This document shows positions 19,431 to 27,573 of a stretch of DNA of 64,000 nucleotides, in pieces (position 1 is the first letter of the stretch; every line of letters starts with the position of its first letter). The stretch is from positions 1 to 64,000 of the forward strand of contig JADFWU010000013.1 of assembly GCA_015234045.1 (NCBI GenBank), written 5' to 3'. A program made the position numbers and the translations under genes. This stretch comes from Magnetococcales bacterium (GTDB taxonomy: Bacteria; Pseudomonadota; Magnetococcia; Magnetococcales; JADFWU01). The notes beneath the pieces were generated by a model that was not told the origin of the DNA, did no database searches, and saw only the letters and a list, made by a program, of their open reading frames with translations.

Positions 19431-20468
19431 ATGGGACACCATATCCCCAAAAAATCACAACAACCAAAAAAAAACGCGCTCCCGAGAGGTTCTCAGTCAA
19501 AAGGAAAACAACCAACAGGAAAAACGCAAGGCCGGACCAAACGGATTGATAATAAAAGAGTTACAACCAGACGGGTTGGTGATTTCATTCGTGCAACAGC
19601 CAAACGATTACGGCAAAACAAGGTGTGTTTGGAAAACGGCATGCAAACCCCACAATGGGAAGCGGAATATCTTATCGCGCATATTCTGGACCTGCCTGTG
19701 GATAAACTTGACTATCACCGTCACAAGCCTGTGGACGCGCCTTCCGCCGCTCGGATTGAGACCCTCCTTGATTTGCGGATCAACGAACACATACCCGCCG
19801 CTTACCTCACCAAAGAAGCATATTTCGCAGGCCACCGTTTCTTCGTGGATGAGCGTGTATTGATCCCACGGTCGCGCATCGAAAACATCCTTGATGATGA
19901 GGATGGATTTCCCGGCCTGATGAACGGCAAACCCATCGAACATATTCTCGATCTGGCAACGGGAAGCGGTTGTCTGGCCATTTCACTGGCCTTGGCGTTT
20001 CCCTCTGCCCGCGTGGTAGGTTCAGACATCTCTGAGGGTGCGTTGGCGGTAGCCAAAATCAATCGAAAAAAACACCACCTTGAAAAACGATTAACTCTGG
20101 TACACTCGAACCTGTTCCACTCTTTGGCGACAGAGTGTTACGATCTCATTGTGACCAATCCGCCCTATGTGCCCAATGCAGTAGTGGATAACTTGCCGCC
20201 GGAATATCGCAAGGAACCAGATCTGGCCCTGCGGGCTGGCGATGATGGACTCTCTCTGGTGACACCTCTGCTCAAGGCTGCGCCCGATCATCTCACACCC
20301 GGTGGATTACTGGTCTGCGAAGTGGGCGATGAACAGGAAGAGACCATGAAAGAACGCTGGCCCGACTTTCCTGGTTACTGGCTTCCATTTCATTTTGGTG
20401 CCAGCGGCGTATTTGCCATCCATCGGGAAACGCTACAAAACTGGGTAAATGATCACGAATTAGGATAA
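19431..20468 (+). CDS. prmB: Ribosomal protein uL3 N5-glutamine methyltransferase PrmB
   Basis: The SAM-binding fold (DLATGSGCLAISLA) and the NPPY catalytic motif (VTNPPYVPNAV) mark a glutamine N5-methyltransferase. IPRSRIENIL before the SAM motif distinguishes PrmB (ribosomal protein L3) from PrmC. The protein is 345 aa against about 300 for the family because of a Lys/Arg/Gln-rich extension of about 45 residues. The ATG at 19431 has GAGGAG 10 nt upstream, which supports the long form; the homologous core begins near VGDFIRATAKRL. Confidence 0.9.
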   Translation: MGHHIPKKSQQPKKNALPRGSQSKGKQPTGKTQGRTKRIDNKRVTTRRVGDFIRATAKRLRQNKVCLENGMQTPQWEAEYLIAHILDLPVDKLDYHRHKPVDAPSAARIETLLDLRINEHIPAAYLTKEAYFAGHRFFVDERVLIPRSRIENILDDEDGFPGLMNGKPIEHILDLATGSGCLAISLALAFPSARVVGSDISEGALAVAKINRKKHHLEKRLTLVHSNLFHSLATECYDLIVTNPPYVPNAVVDNLPPEYRKEPDLALRAGDDGLSLVTPLLKAAPDHLTPGGLLVCEVGDEQEETMKERWPDFPGYWLPFHFGASGVFAIHRETLQNWVNDHELG

Positions 20469-20519
20469 TATGTAGCAATGAGATTTTCAGATAGACCAAG
20501 TAGATAAAAACGATAACAG

Positions 20520-20703
20520 TGTCATTTCGATCCGAAATTTGACAATGAATCACAACCTGAGTGGAAGCCCTGGTGATGTTTTTGCGCCGCTTTTGATATG
20601 CGAAGCAGATCATCAGAGCAAAAATATCACCAGCAGATCATCAGAGCAAAAATATCACCAGGACTGGAACGACTGACTGTTCAAATTTTAGACGAAATCA
20701 CTA
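20520..20703 (+). repeat. MITE-like element, copy C, with internal duplication
   Basis: Copy C is 184 bp because a 28-bp segment of the right hairpin arm is present twice in tandem (20604-20631 and 20632-20659). The right end keeps the CACTA terminus; the left end lacks the usual TA. Confidence 0.75.
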
Positions 20704-20763
20704 TAATAAAAAGTACGCAGTTACCAATTGAACACACAGAACAATGACGACTACTAAAGCGTT

Positions 20764-20782
20764 TTCAACTGCGTAACGCCTA
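20764..20782 (+). repeat. 19-bp direct repeat, left copy
   Basis: TTCAACTGCGTAACGCCTA occurs here and identically at 22419-22437, on either side of the diguanylate cyclase gene. A shorter form, GTAACGCCTAAT, follows the cyclophilin gene at 50993. Confidence 0.7.
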
Positions 20783-20814
20783 ATAAAAAACTTTGCCGAA
20801 CAGACGAGCATGCC

Positions 20815-22260
20815 ATGAAAAAAGAACACCACCCGCTTCAAGTCGCACTGGACTATATCTCTGGCCATAAAAACATCAAACCGGACCAGGCTCGCAAAGC
20901 GGTTCGCAATGCGATGTTCAAAGAGGCCCTTGGTCCAGGGCCTATGGATGCCTCTCTGGAACGCAGTTTAATCAATCTGCTGGATAAAGGCGTGCGCGGC
21001 CTGGTCGCCTCCGACAAAAACCGTTCTGAAATCCTGGACCAACTGATTGGTGGACTCAGAAAAGGACGCGGACAGAAAGAGATCGCCTGGTTGGTTGAAG
21101 AACTGCGCCTGGTTGCCGGATGGTTGAGACGCCAATGCGATGAACAGAGTGATCTGCACCGCCGCCTGGAGCACACTCAAGAAGCATTGAGAACCGCACA
21201 GTCCACAGCCCTGGAAGTTCCACCGCCTGTACAGGAACCCAGCCCTGATACCGTTGAACTGCTCTCCAACACCTTGTCGGGCATTGCGGCGCTATTGAAC
21301 GCCATGTCCGTACTCGGCGCCTCCGATCCCTGGATGGTGGAAGAGAGTGAAAAACTGCTCGCCCAGATTCAGGAATCACTCTTTGACGACCTTGGCGCAA
21401 ATCTGAACACCTTTGGTCAACGGGCTGAACGTGTTGGAAAAACATTGGCAGAAGAGCGTAAAAAAGAGCGGGAAGCCGTTGCTCTTCTGGTCAATGATCT
21501 CATGGAACGCCTACTCTCCCTGCGCCACTCTACCGGTGGTTTTTCCGACCGCATCAGCGGCTCCATTGATCGAATCAGAGGCACCAACAAACTCACTGAC
21601 CTTGAACAGGTGCGTACCACTCTGATTCGAGAAGCTGAAGGGATTCAGGAAGAGACCCAACTGGTGCGTAGCGAGCTTTCACGCGCACGTCAGGAGCTAC
21701 ATGATGCCCGCTCCAAGATGGATCAACTCTCCGAAGAACTCAACCAAGCCCGCAGTGAGAGCCTTACCGATGGATTGACCGGTGTCGCCAACCGCCGTGC
21801 GCTGGATAACTACCTTGAACGGGAAGTCGCCCGCAGCATCCGCAATCAGGAGCCACTGTCACTGGTTTTGATCGACCTGGACCACTTCAAAAAAGTCAAC
21901 GACAACTACGGACATCCTGTGGGCGACAAGGTGTTGCAGGTGGTCTCTGACCGGGTCAAACGCAGTCTACGCAAATCCGATTTTCTAGGCCGTTATGGCG
22001 GTGAAGAGTTTGTTCTGGTTCTACCGACAACCAACCTTGAAGATGCGGGCAGTTTTGCCGAAAAAATCCGTCTTGAAATCGCTGCATTGCGCTTTAAGAC
22101 CGGTGCCCAAACTCTTCAGGTATCCGCCAGCTTTGGCGTTGGTTGCCTCACCAAGGAGATCAACTCTGTTGTCGCGCTGACCGAATACGCCGATGAAGCG
22201 CTCTACGCAGCTAAAGAGGGCGGACGCAACCGCGTGGTTCTTGCTTCCAAAACACACTAA
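20815..22260 (+). CDS. Soluble GGDEF diguanylate cyclase with long helical N-terminus
   Basis: The 481-aa protein has no membrane segment. Residues about 1-310 are helical with a coiled-coil stretch before the catalytic domain (about 240-315). The GGDEF domain (about 315-480) carries DGLTGVANRRAL, DLDHFKKVND and the active-site GRYGGEEF. The N-terminal region resembles the family of cytoplasmic cyclases with an alpha-helical sensory region of unknown ligand. It stands alone, flanked by the 19-bp direct repeats and by mobile-type repeats on both sides, so it may have moved as a unit. Confidence 0.9.
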   Translation: MKKEHHPLQVALDYISGHKNIKPDQARKAVRNAMFKEALGPGPMDASLERSLINLLDKGVRGLVASDKNRSEILDQLIGGLRKGRGQKEIAWLVEELRLVAGWLRRQCDEQSDLHRRLEHTQEALRTAQSTALEVPPPVQEPSPDTVELLSNTLSGIAALLNAMSVLGASDPWMVEESEKLLAQIQESLFDDLGANLNTFGQRAERVGKTLAEERKKEREAVALLVNDLMERLLSLRHSTGGFSDRISGSIDRIRGTNKLTDLEQVRTTLIREAEGIQEETQLVRSELSRARQELHDARSKMDQLSEELNQARSESLTDGLTGVANRRALDNYLEREVARSIRNQEPLSLVLIDLDHFKKVNDNYGHPVGDKVLQVVSDRVKRSLRKSDFLGRYGGEEFVLVLPTTNLEDAGSFAEKIRLEIAALRFKTGAQTLQVSASFGVGCLTKEINSVVALTEYADEALYAAKEGGRNRVVLASKTH

Positions 22261-22372
22261 ATTGACACACAAGAGATAACTGCCTTTAGACACACAATAA
22301 GAAAACAACATAGTTTCAATATGTTATACATGCAAGCTACACAATTGCCGGTTGAAACAGACATCAAAGCAT

Positions 22373-22410
22373 GTACCCGTCATTCCCGCTTCTTAGAGAG
22401 TGACGGGTAC
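22373..22410. repeat. REP-like hairpin
   Basis: GTACCCGTCA and TGACGGGTAC form a perfect 10-bp inverted repeat with an 18-nt loop holding TTCCCGC. A half-copy of the same sequence (GCGGGAATGACGGGTAC) is at 61911-61927. It may act as a terminator for the cyclase gene. Confidence 0.55.
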
Positions 22411-22418
22411 AAAATTCA

Positions 22419-22437
22419 TTCAACTGCGTAACGCCTA
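22419..22437 (+). repeat. 19-bp direct repeat, right copy
   Basis: Identical to 20764-20782 and directly abutting the 140-bp inverted-repeat element. Confidence 0.7.
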
Positions 22438-22577
22438 GGGCGTGTTGACATTCGCCAGATTTCGGTTCCTGGCAAGGCAAATCCAACGAAAAAGCGGAGC
22501 GTACTGGTAGTACGTGAGCATTTTGAGGCGGATTTAACGCCGCCAGAGGCCGAAAGATGGTGAATGTCAACAGGGCC
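22438..22577. repeat. Second MITE-type element (140 bp)
   Basis: The left end GGGCGTGTTGACATTCGCCA faces a right end whose complement is GGCCCTGTTGACATTCACCA, continuing with TTTCGG on both sides, so terminal inverted repeats are about 27-28 bp. The centre holds a GTACTGGTAGTAC inverted repeat. There is no ORF of note. Flanks are CTA and TAA, so a 3-bp target duplication is possible but ambiguous. Confidence 0.7.
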
Positions 22578-22786
22578 TAATACAAATGAGACCATTCGGG
22601 CCTTGTCTGAAAGAGACGGATGGGATAGTGTGATCTGGTTAGGCAAGTGGGCGCTTAATCATTTGAATGGCCATCGTTCAAATAGATATTTATCATACAT
22701 AAGAAATGGTGCTATCCTAAATTACTGGACCTCAATCCACGGCGTGTCATTGTGACATGCCGGCAGCTAGGCTATTGAAAGTCTGA

Positions 22787-23665
22787 ATGTTTTCAATCGG
22801 ACCCATACCACCAAATTTGGTGAATGATTTCAATTACTGTCGTCAGGTAGTCCGCAGTCATGCGGAAAACTTTCCGGTGGGCTCTCGGCTGGCACCGCGC
22901 AGTATCCGTCCCTTTTTACATGCTGTTTATGCTTTCTCTCGCCGTGCCGATGATTTCGCAGATGCACCCGGTCGGCAGAATTTCGAAAAACTCATGCTGT
23001 TGGATGACTGGGGCAGACGGCTGGAAAATGCCCGCCTGGGCCATACGGATCACCCGATTTTCCGCGCTCTGGCGTTTACTTTCAGCAACACCCCGCTCTC
23101 CATCGAACACCTTCGCAATCTACTGATTGCCTTCCGCATGGATGTGACCAATAAGCGCTATGACACCTTGGAAGAGTTGGCGGAATATTGCCAATACTCG
23201 GCCAACCCCATCGGGCGTATTGTGCTCTCGCTTGCCGAAGAAGAGACCCCAGAAAATCTCCACTGGGCTGATGCCATATGCACCGCCCTTCAGCTTACCA
23301 ACCATCTTCAGGATCTCGGTGAAGATGTCTGGAAAGGACGGCCTCTCTATCTGCCACGGGAAGAGATGGAACGTTTTGGTGTCAGTGAGGAGATGATCCT
23401 TCAGCGCCGATACACTCCCACTATCGGCTCTCTGGTTATCAGTCTTGTTGAACAGACCCGTGAACTGTTTCTGGTAGGTGAACCGCTGCTCAAACATGTT
23501 CAATGGCCACTCAACCTTGAATTGGCCATCACCTGGGAAGCGGGCATGATCATCCTGGAGCGAATAGAAATGCTGGGCGGAAACACATTCCGAACCCGGC
23601 CACGTCTCACAGGCAGGGACAAAGCACACTGCTTCTGGAGAGCAATGGGACAGGTCAATCGATGA
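22787..23665 (+). CDS. hpnC: Squalene/hydroxysqualene synthase HpnC
   Basis: HpnC belongs to the trans-isoprenyl diphosphate synthase fold (squalene/phytoene synthases) and converts presqualene diphosphate to hydroxysqualene in the three-enzyme HpnCDE route to squalene. The 292-aa protein has the first Asp-rich motif in its HpnC form (SRRADDFADA), NHLQDLGEDVWKGRPLYLP for the second, and the family's RSHAENFPVGS opening. The ATG has only a weak ribosome site. Its stop overlaps the hpnD ATG by 4 bp. HpnE, the desaturase that finishes squalene, is not in this window. Confidence 0.93.
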   Translation: MFSIGPIPPNLVNDFNYCRQVVRSHAENFPVGSRLAPRSIRPFLHAVYAFSRRADDFADAPGRQNFEKLMLLDDWGRRLENARLGHTDHPIFRALAFTFSNTPLSIEHLRNLLIAFRMDVTNKRYDTLEELAEYCQYSANPIGRIVLSLAEEETPENLHWADAICTALQLTNHLQDLGEDVWKGRPLYLPREEMERFGVSEEMILQRRYTPTIGSLVISLVEQTRELFLVGEPLLKHVQWPLNLELAITWEAGMIILERIEMLGGNTFRTRPRLTGRDKAHCFWRAMGQVNR

Positions 23666-24555
23666 CATCGGCTGCCTACTGTCGCAAAAAGACACGTCAG
23701 TCTCGCTCATCGTTCTACTATCCCCTTCTGCTGGCCGCGCCAATCCGGCGCGATGCCCTGTTTGCCCTCTACGCCTTTTGCCGGGAAGTTGATGATCTGG
23801 TGGACGGCCCCATGGAATCCATACAGGCACAACAACAGCTTAATGGTTGGCGTAAAGAGATTCAGGACGCTTTTAACGGACAACCCAACCATCCAGTAGG
23901 CCATGAGATCAATCGGGCGCAACAGCGCTTTAATCTGCCGCAATCACTGTTCAATGACATTCTTGACGGCATGGAGATGGATCTCAACAACCGGCGCTAT
24001 CTCACTCTGAACGACCTTCAACACTATTGTCAGCGTGTTTCTGTGGCGGTTGGCCTGCTGGCCATGCGGATTTTTCTCGGACATGGTGATGGTCACCCCA
24101 TTCCAGATCTGATTCTCAAGCAAGGAGAGCGCTTTGCTCATCATCTGGGCATGGCGTTTCAATATACCAATATCCTGCGCGATGTGCCTGAAGATCTGAA
24201 CATGGGACGGATCTATCTTCCAGGTGAAATGCTGTTTCAGGCAGGTGTTTCTGAAGAGCAACTGATCACTGGATCAGGCGGTGCGGGTGTGGCGATTGTA
24301 GCCAGCCAGATTGCCGCCTTGGCCCAGGATCATTATCAAAAAGCCGCTGAACTCATCACACCGGAATTACGACCTCGGCTGGTGCCTGCGGCCATGATGG
24401 CCGAGATTTATCAGACCTATTTGCACCGCATCCAACAGCACAATTTTGATGTATTTACCGACTCTATTCGATTTAGCAGAATGGAAAAGCTGGTGCGGAT
24501 AATTCGGGTTTGGATTCGGGAAAAAAGGCTGATTTGGATGGCACGCAGGACGTGA
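23662..24555 (+). CDS. hpnD: Presqualene diphosphate synthase HpnD
   Basis: The 297-aa protein condenses two farnesyl diphosphates to presqualene diphosphate, the substrate of HpnC. Both Asp-rich motifs are intact: YAFCREVDDLVDG and NILRDVPEDLNMGRIYLP. The opening YCRKKTRQSRSSFYYPLLL is typical of HpnD. It is translationally coupled to hpnC and ends at a strong hairpin facing secA. The pair implies squalene or hopanoid production, with the cyclase gene elsewhere. Confidence 0.94.
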   Translation: MTSAAYCRKKTRQSRSSFYYPLLLAAPIRRDALFALYAFCREVDDLVDGPMESIQAQQQLNGWRKEIQDAFNGQPNHPVGHEINRAQQRFNLPQSLFNDILDGMEMDLNNRRYLTLNDLQHYCQRVSVAVGLLAMRIFLGHGDGHPIPDLILKQGERFAHHLGMAFQYTNILRDVPEDLNMGRIYLPGEMLFQAGVSEEQLITGSGGAGVAIVASQIAALAQDHYQKAAELITPELRPRLVPAAMMAEIYQTYLHRIQQHNFDVFTDSIRFSRMEKLVRIIRVWIREKRLIWMARRT

Positions 24556-24586
24556 TCACTACAGTAAAGCAGACGCAAAGAACCAA

Positions 24587-24637
24587 CCCTGATTTTATCG
24601 GAAAGCAACTCAACGAGCCTTTCCAACAAAATCAGGG
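24587..24637. terminator. Bidirectional terminator between hpnD and secA
   Basis: CCCTGATTTT pairs with AAAATCAGGG, enclosing a second stem GGAAAG/CTTTCC. The A/T-rich arms supply a T-run on both strands, as expected between convergent genes. Confidence 0.8.
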
Positions 24638-24654
24638 CGATCCATTTGATTCAA

Positions 24655-27330
24655 TCAGGTTATTCTGCCACAGCAGTGCTTGAATTTTCTACCGCTACCA
24701 CAGGTACACGGCGCATTCCGGCCCACTTTCTTTTCGCTTCGCTTGAACGGTGTTCCACTGGGCTCTTCATCATCGCCCTTGGGGTTATTCATGGTCATAC
24801 CGCGTTCACGTGCTTGCGCCCGCTCTGCTTCCGCCGCTTCGACCTGCTCCTGCTGCTGAACCTCAACACGAGACAGAAATTCCACCGTATCGACTTTAAT
24901 ACGGTCCAACAATCCGGCAAACAGGCTGAAAGCCTCTTGTTTATACTCGTTAAGCGGATCTTTCTGGGCATAGCCGCGTAGATGAATACCCTCACGGAGA
25001 TGATCCATGTTCAGAAGATGTTCTTTCCACAGAAAATCCAACATCTGCAACATGATGCTCTTTTCAAGATAGCGCATCAACGGCGGTGTCAAACGCTCTT
25101 CACGGGATTTCAGATAGGCATCAATAGCGGCCAAAGAACGCTCTTTCACCACCAGAGCCGTCACACCCTCTTCCTCTTTCCATTCATCAGCGGGAAGAGA
25201 AATAGCGAACTGTTTCATAATGGAGTCAACGAATTCCTTGGTCTGCCACTCTTCAGGATAAGCCTCTTCAGGAATATATTGCTCCAGAATGTCGGTGAAC
25301 AACTCATTACGACACTCGGCCAGATATTCAGAGATATCTTCACTCTCCATCAACTGGCGGCGCTGCTCATAAATGGCCATGCGCTGATCGTTCATCACAT
25401 CATCGAACTTCAGAATATTCTTACGAATATCGAAGTTGCGGCCTTCGACCTTTTTCTGTGCTGATTCAATGGCTTTATTGATCCAAGGATGGACAATGGC
25501 CTCACCCTCTTCCAAGCCTAATTTCTGCAACATGCCATCCATGCGATCAGATCCGAAGATCCGCATCAGATCATCTTGCAAAGAGAGGAAGAAACGACTG
25601 GAACCCGGATCACCCTGACGACCAGCACGACCACGTAACTGATTGTCAATGCGTCGGGATTCATGCCGCTCTGTGCCGATGATGTGCAATCCGCCAGCGG
25701 CAAGAACGGCTCTGCGCTCGGCGTTTGTCTCAGCTCGGATAGCCGCGATACGTTGTTGTTTTTCTGCCTCATCCAGACCTTCAGGCACTTCCGCTTTGAT
25801 ACGCATCTCGACATTACCGCCAAGCTGAATATCCGTACCACGACCCGCCATATTGGTGGCGATGGTTACCGCGTCTTTACGACCCGCTTGTGAGACAATT
25901 TCCGCTTCCATTTCGTGGAATTTAGCATTGAGCACTTTATGCGGTATTTTTAATTTTTTCAGAGCTTTGGCCAGCTCTTCAGACTTTTCAATGGAGACGG
26001 TACCAACCAGCGTTGGTTGACCGCGTTTGTAGCAATCCTGCACATCGGTCAGGATGGCGTTCACCTTCTCGGCATGGGTGCGGTACACCTCGTCATCATT
26101 ATCCACACGCACCAGATCCTGGTTGGATGGGATGATGATCACTTCCAGATCATAGATGGATTCAAATTCCGTTGCCTCGGTATCCGCCGTGCCGGTCATG
26201 CCAGACAGAGTGTCATACATGCGGAACAGATTCTGGAATGTGATGGATGCCAGGGTTTGGGATTCGTTCTGAATCACCACCTGTTCTTTGGCTTCCAACG
26301 CTTGGTGCAGACCATCGGAGTAGCGCCGACCCGGCATCATACGTCCGGTGAACTCATCAATAATGACCACTTCGCCCTCTTTGACGATGTAATCCTTATC
26401 ATGTTCAAACAGCGCATGCGCTTTCAGGGCCTGGTTGAGATGATGGACTTTCTCAACATTGCGGACATCGTACAGATCGCCATCTTCGAGCAATCCGCGT
26501 TCACGCAACAGTTTTTCGCCATGCTCATTACCCTCTTCGGTAAGCACCACAGTACGGGCTTTTTCATCCACAGTGTAGTGCACATCCCGCTCTAACAACG
26601 GAATGATGGCATTGATTGTATAATATTTATCGGTATTGTCTTCAGTAGGACCGGAGATAATCAACGGCGTTCTGGCTTCATCAATCAAAATGGAGTCCAC
26701 CTCATCGACGATGGCGTAGTGCAACGGCCTTTGCACCATCTCTTCCAAGGTAAACTTCATGTTGTCGCGCAGGAAATCGAAACCAAATTCGTTATTGGTG
26801 CCGTACGTGATATCCGCCTGATAGGCTGCCTGGCGCTGCACATCATCCTGACCATGCACGATCACACCAACCGTCAAACCGAGAAATTGATAGATCTGCC
26901 CCATCCATTCGGAGTCACGTTTGGCCAGATAGTCATTGACGGTCACCAAATGGGCACCCTTGCCCTCCAGGGCATTGAGATAAAGCGGCAACGTTGCCAC
27001 CAGGGTTTTACCCTCACCGGTGCCCATCTCCGTAATCTTACCGTGATGCAACACCATACCTCCGACAAGCTGGACATCAAAATGTCGCATACCGGTCACC
27101 CGGCGACTGGCTTCCCGCACCGTGGCAAACGCCTCGGGCAGCAGATCGTCCAGGGTTTCGCCATCGGCCAGACGCTGACGGAAAAGCACCGTCTGACCGC
27201 GCAAGGCGGCATCGTCCAGTGTCTTCAAGCCCTCTTCCAGATCATTGATCTTCTGGACGATGGGATTGAGGCGTTTGAGGTATCGTGTATTACGGGTTCC
27301 GAAAAATTTCCGGGCCAGTGCTGAAAACAT
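24655..27330 (-). CDS. secA: Preprotein translocase ATPase SecA
   Basis: SecA drives post-translational export through SecYEG. The start is ATG 27330 ([21 protein letters not shown]) with AAGGA upstream; the frame extends to 27519 without homology. The 891-aa chain has NBD1 with Walker A GTGEGKT, the [13 protein letters not shown] helicase motif, the preprotein cross-linking domain, NBD2 with [10 protein letters not shown], and a C-terminal zinc motif [13 protein letters not shown] that contacts SecB. Here the last ligand pair is CC, where E. coli has CH. Confidence 0.97.
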   Translation of the reverse strand: MFSALARKFFGTRNTRYLKRLNPIVQKINDLEEGLKTLDDAALRGQTVLFRQRLADGETLDDLLPEAFATVREASRRVTGMRHFDVQLVGGMVLHHGKITEMGTGEGKTLVATLPLYLNALEGKGAHLVTVNDYLAKRDSEWMGQIYQFLGLTVGVIVHGQDDVQRQAAYQADITYGTNNEFGFDFLRDNMKFTLEEMVQRPLHYAIVDEVDSILIDEARTPLIISGPTEDNTDKYYTINAIIPLLERDVHYTVDEKARTVVLTEEGNEHGEKLLRERGLLEDGDLYDVRNVEKVHHLNQALKAHALFEHDKDYIVKEGEVVIIDEFTGRMMPGRRYSDGLHQALEAKEQVVIQNESQTLASITFQNLFRMYDTLSGMTGTADTEATEFESIYDLEVIIIPSNQDLVRVDNDDEVYRTHAEKVNAILTDVQDCYKRGQPTLVGTVSIEKSEELAKALKKLKIPHKVLNAKFHEMEAEIVSQAGRKDAVTIATNMAGRGTDIQLGGNVEMRIKAEVPEGLDEAEKQQRIAAIRAETNAERRAVLAAGGLHIIGTERHESRRIDNQLRGRAGRQGDPGSSRFFLSLQDDLMRIFGSDRMDGMLQKLGLEEGEAIVHPWINKAIESAQKKVEGRNFDIRKNILKFDDVMNDQRMAIYEQRRQLMESEDISEYLAECRNELFTDILEQYIPEEAYPEEWQTKEFVDSIMKQFAISLPADEWKEEEGVTALVVKERSLAAIDAYLKSREERLTPPLMRYLEKSIMLQMLDFLWKEHLLNMDHLREGIHLRGYAQKDPLNEYKQEAFSLFAGLLDRIKVDTVEFLSRVEVQQQEQVEAAEAERAQARERGMTMNNPKGDDEEPSGTPFKRSEKKVGRNAPCTCGSGRKFKHCCGRIT

Positions 27331-27551
27331 GTCGCTTTGATTCCTTCGGAGCAGGCCTGAACGGACATCCCAGCCTGATATTCCATGCGGGACAGAGCCT
27401 ATTCCATCCTTAATTTCACAAAATAAAAAACCAGAAATCTGAAACAAATCGAGTGCACACCTGAGGTGGGTACGCACCGATGGCGAAGCAAGCCTACCTT
27501 TTGTCGCCCAAGCAATCAAAGGCTAACCGTACTTTAAGTCACTTTTTCACC

Positions 27552-27573
27552 AAAAAAAGCCCCTCAACCGGGC
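27552..27573 (-). terminator. Terminator of the KGGVGR operon
   Basis: On the minus strand GCCC-loop-GGGC is followed by seven T, overlapping the stop codon of the gene it ends. The GC stem is only 4 bp but is extended by A-T pairs. Confidence 0.55.

Noticed and set aside
22564-22755. 63-aa frame upstream of hpnC
   Set aside because: It begins within the 140-bp inverted-repeat element and shows no family feature.
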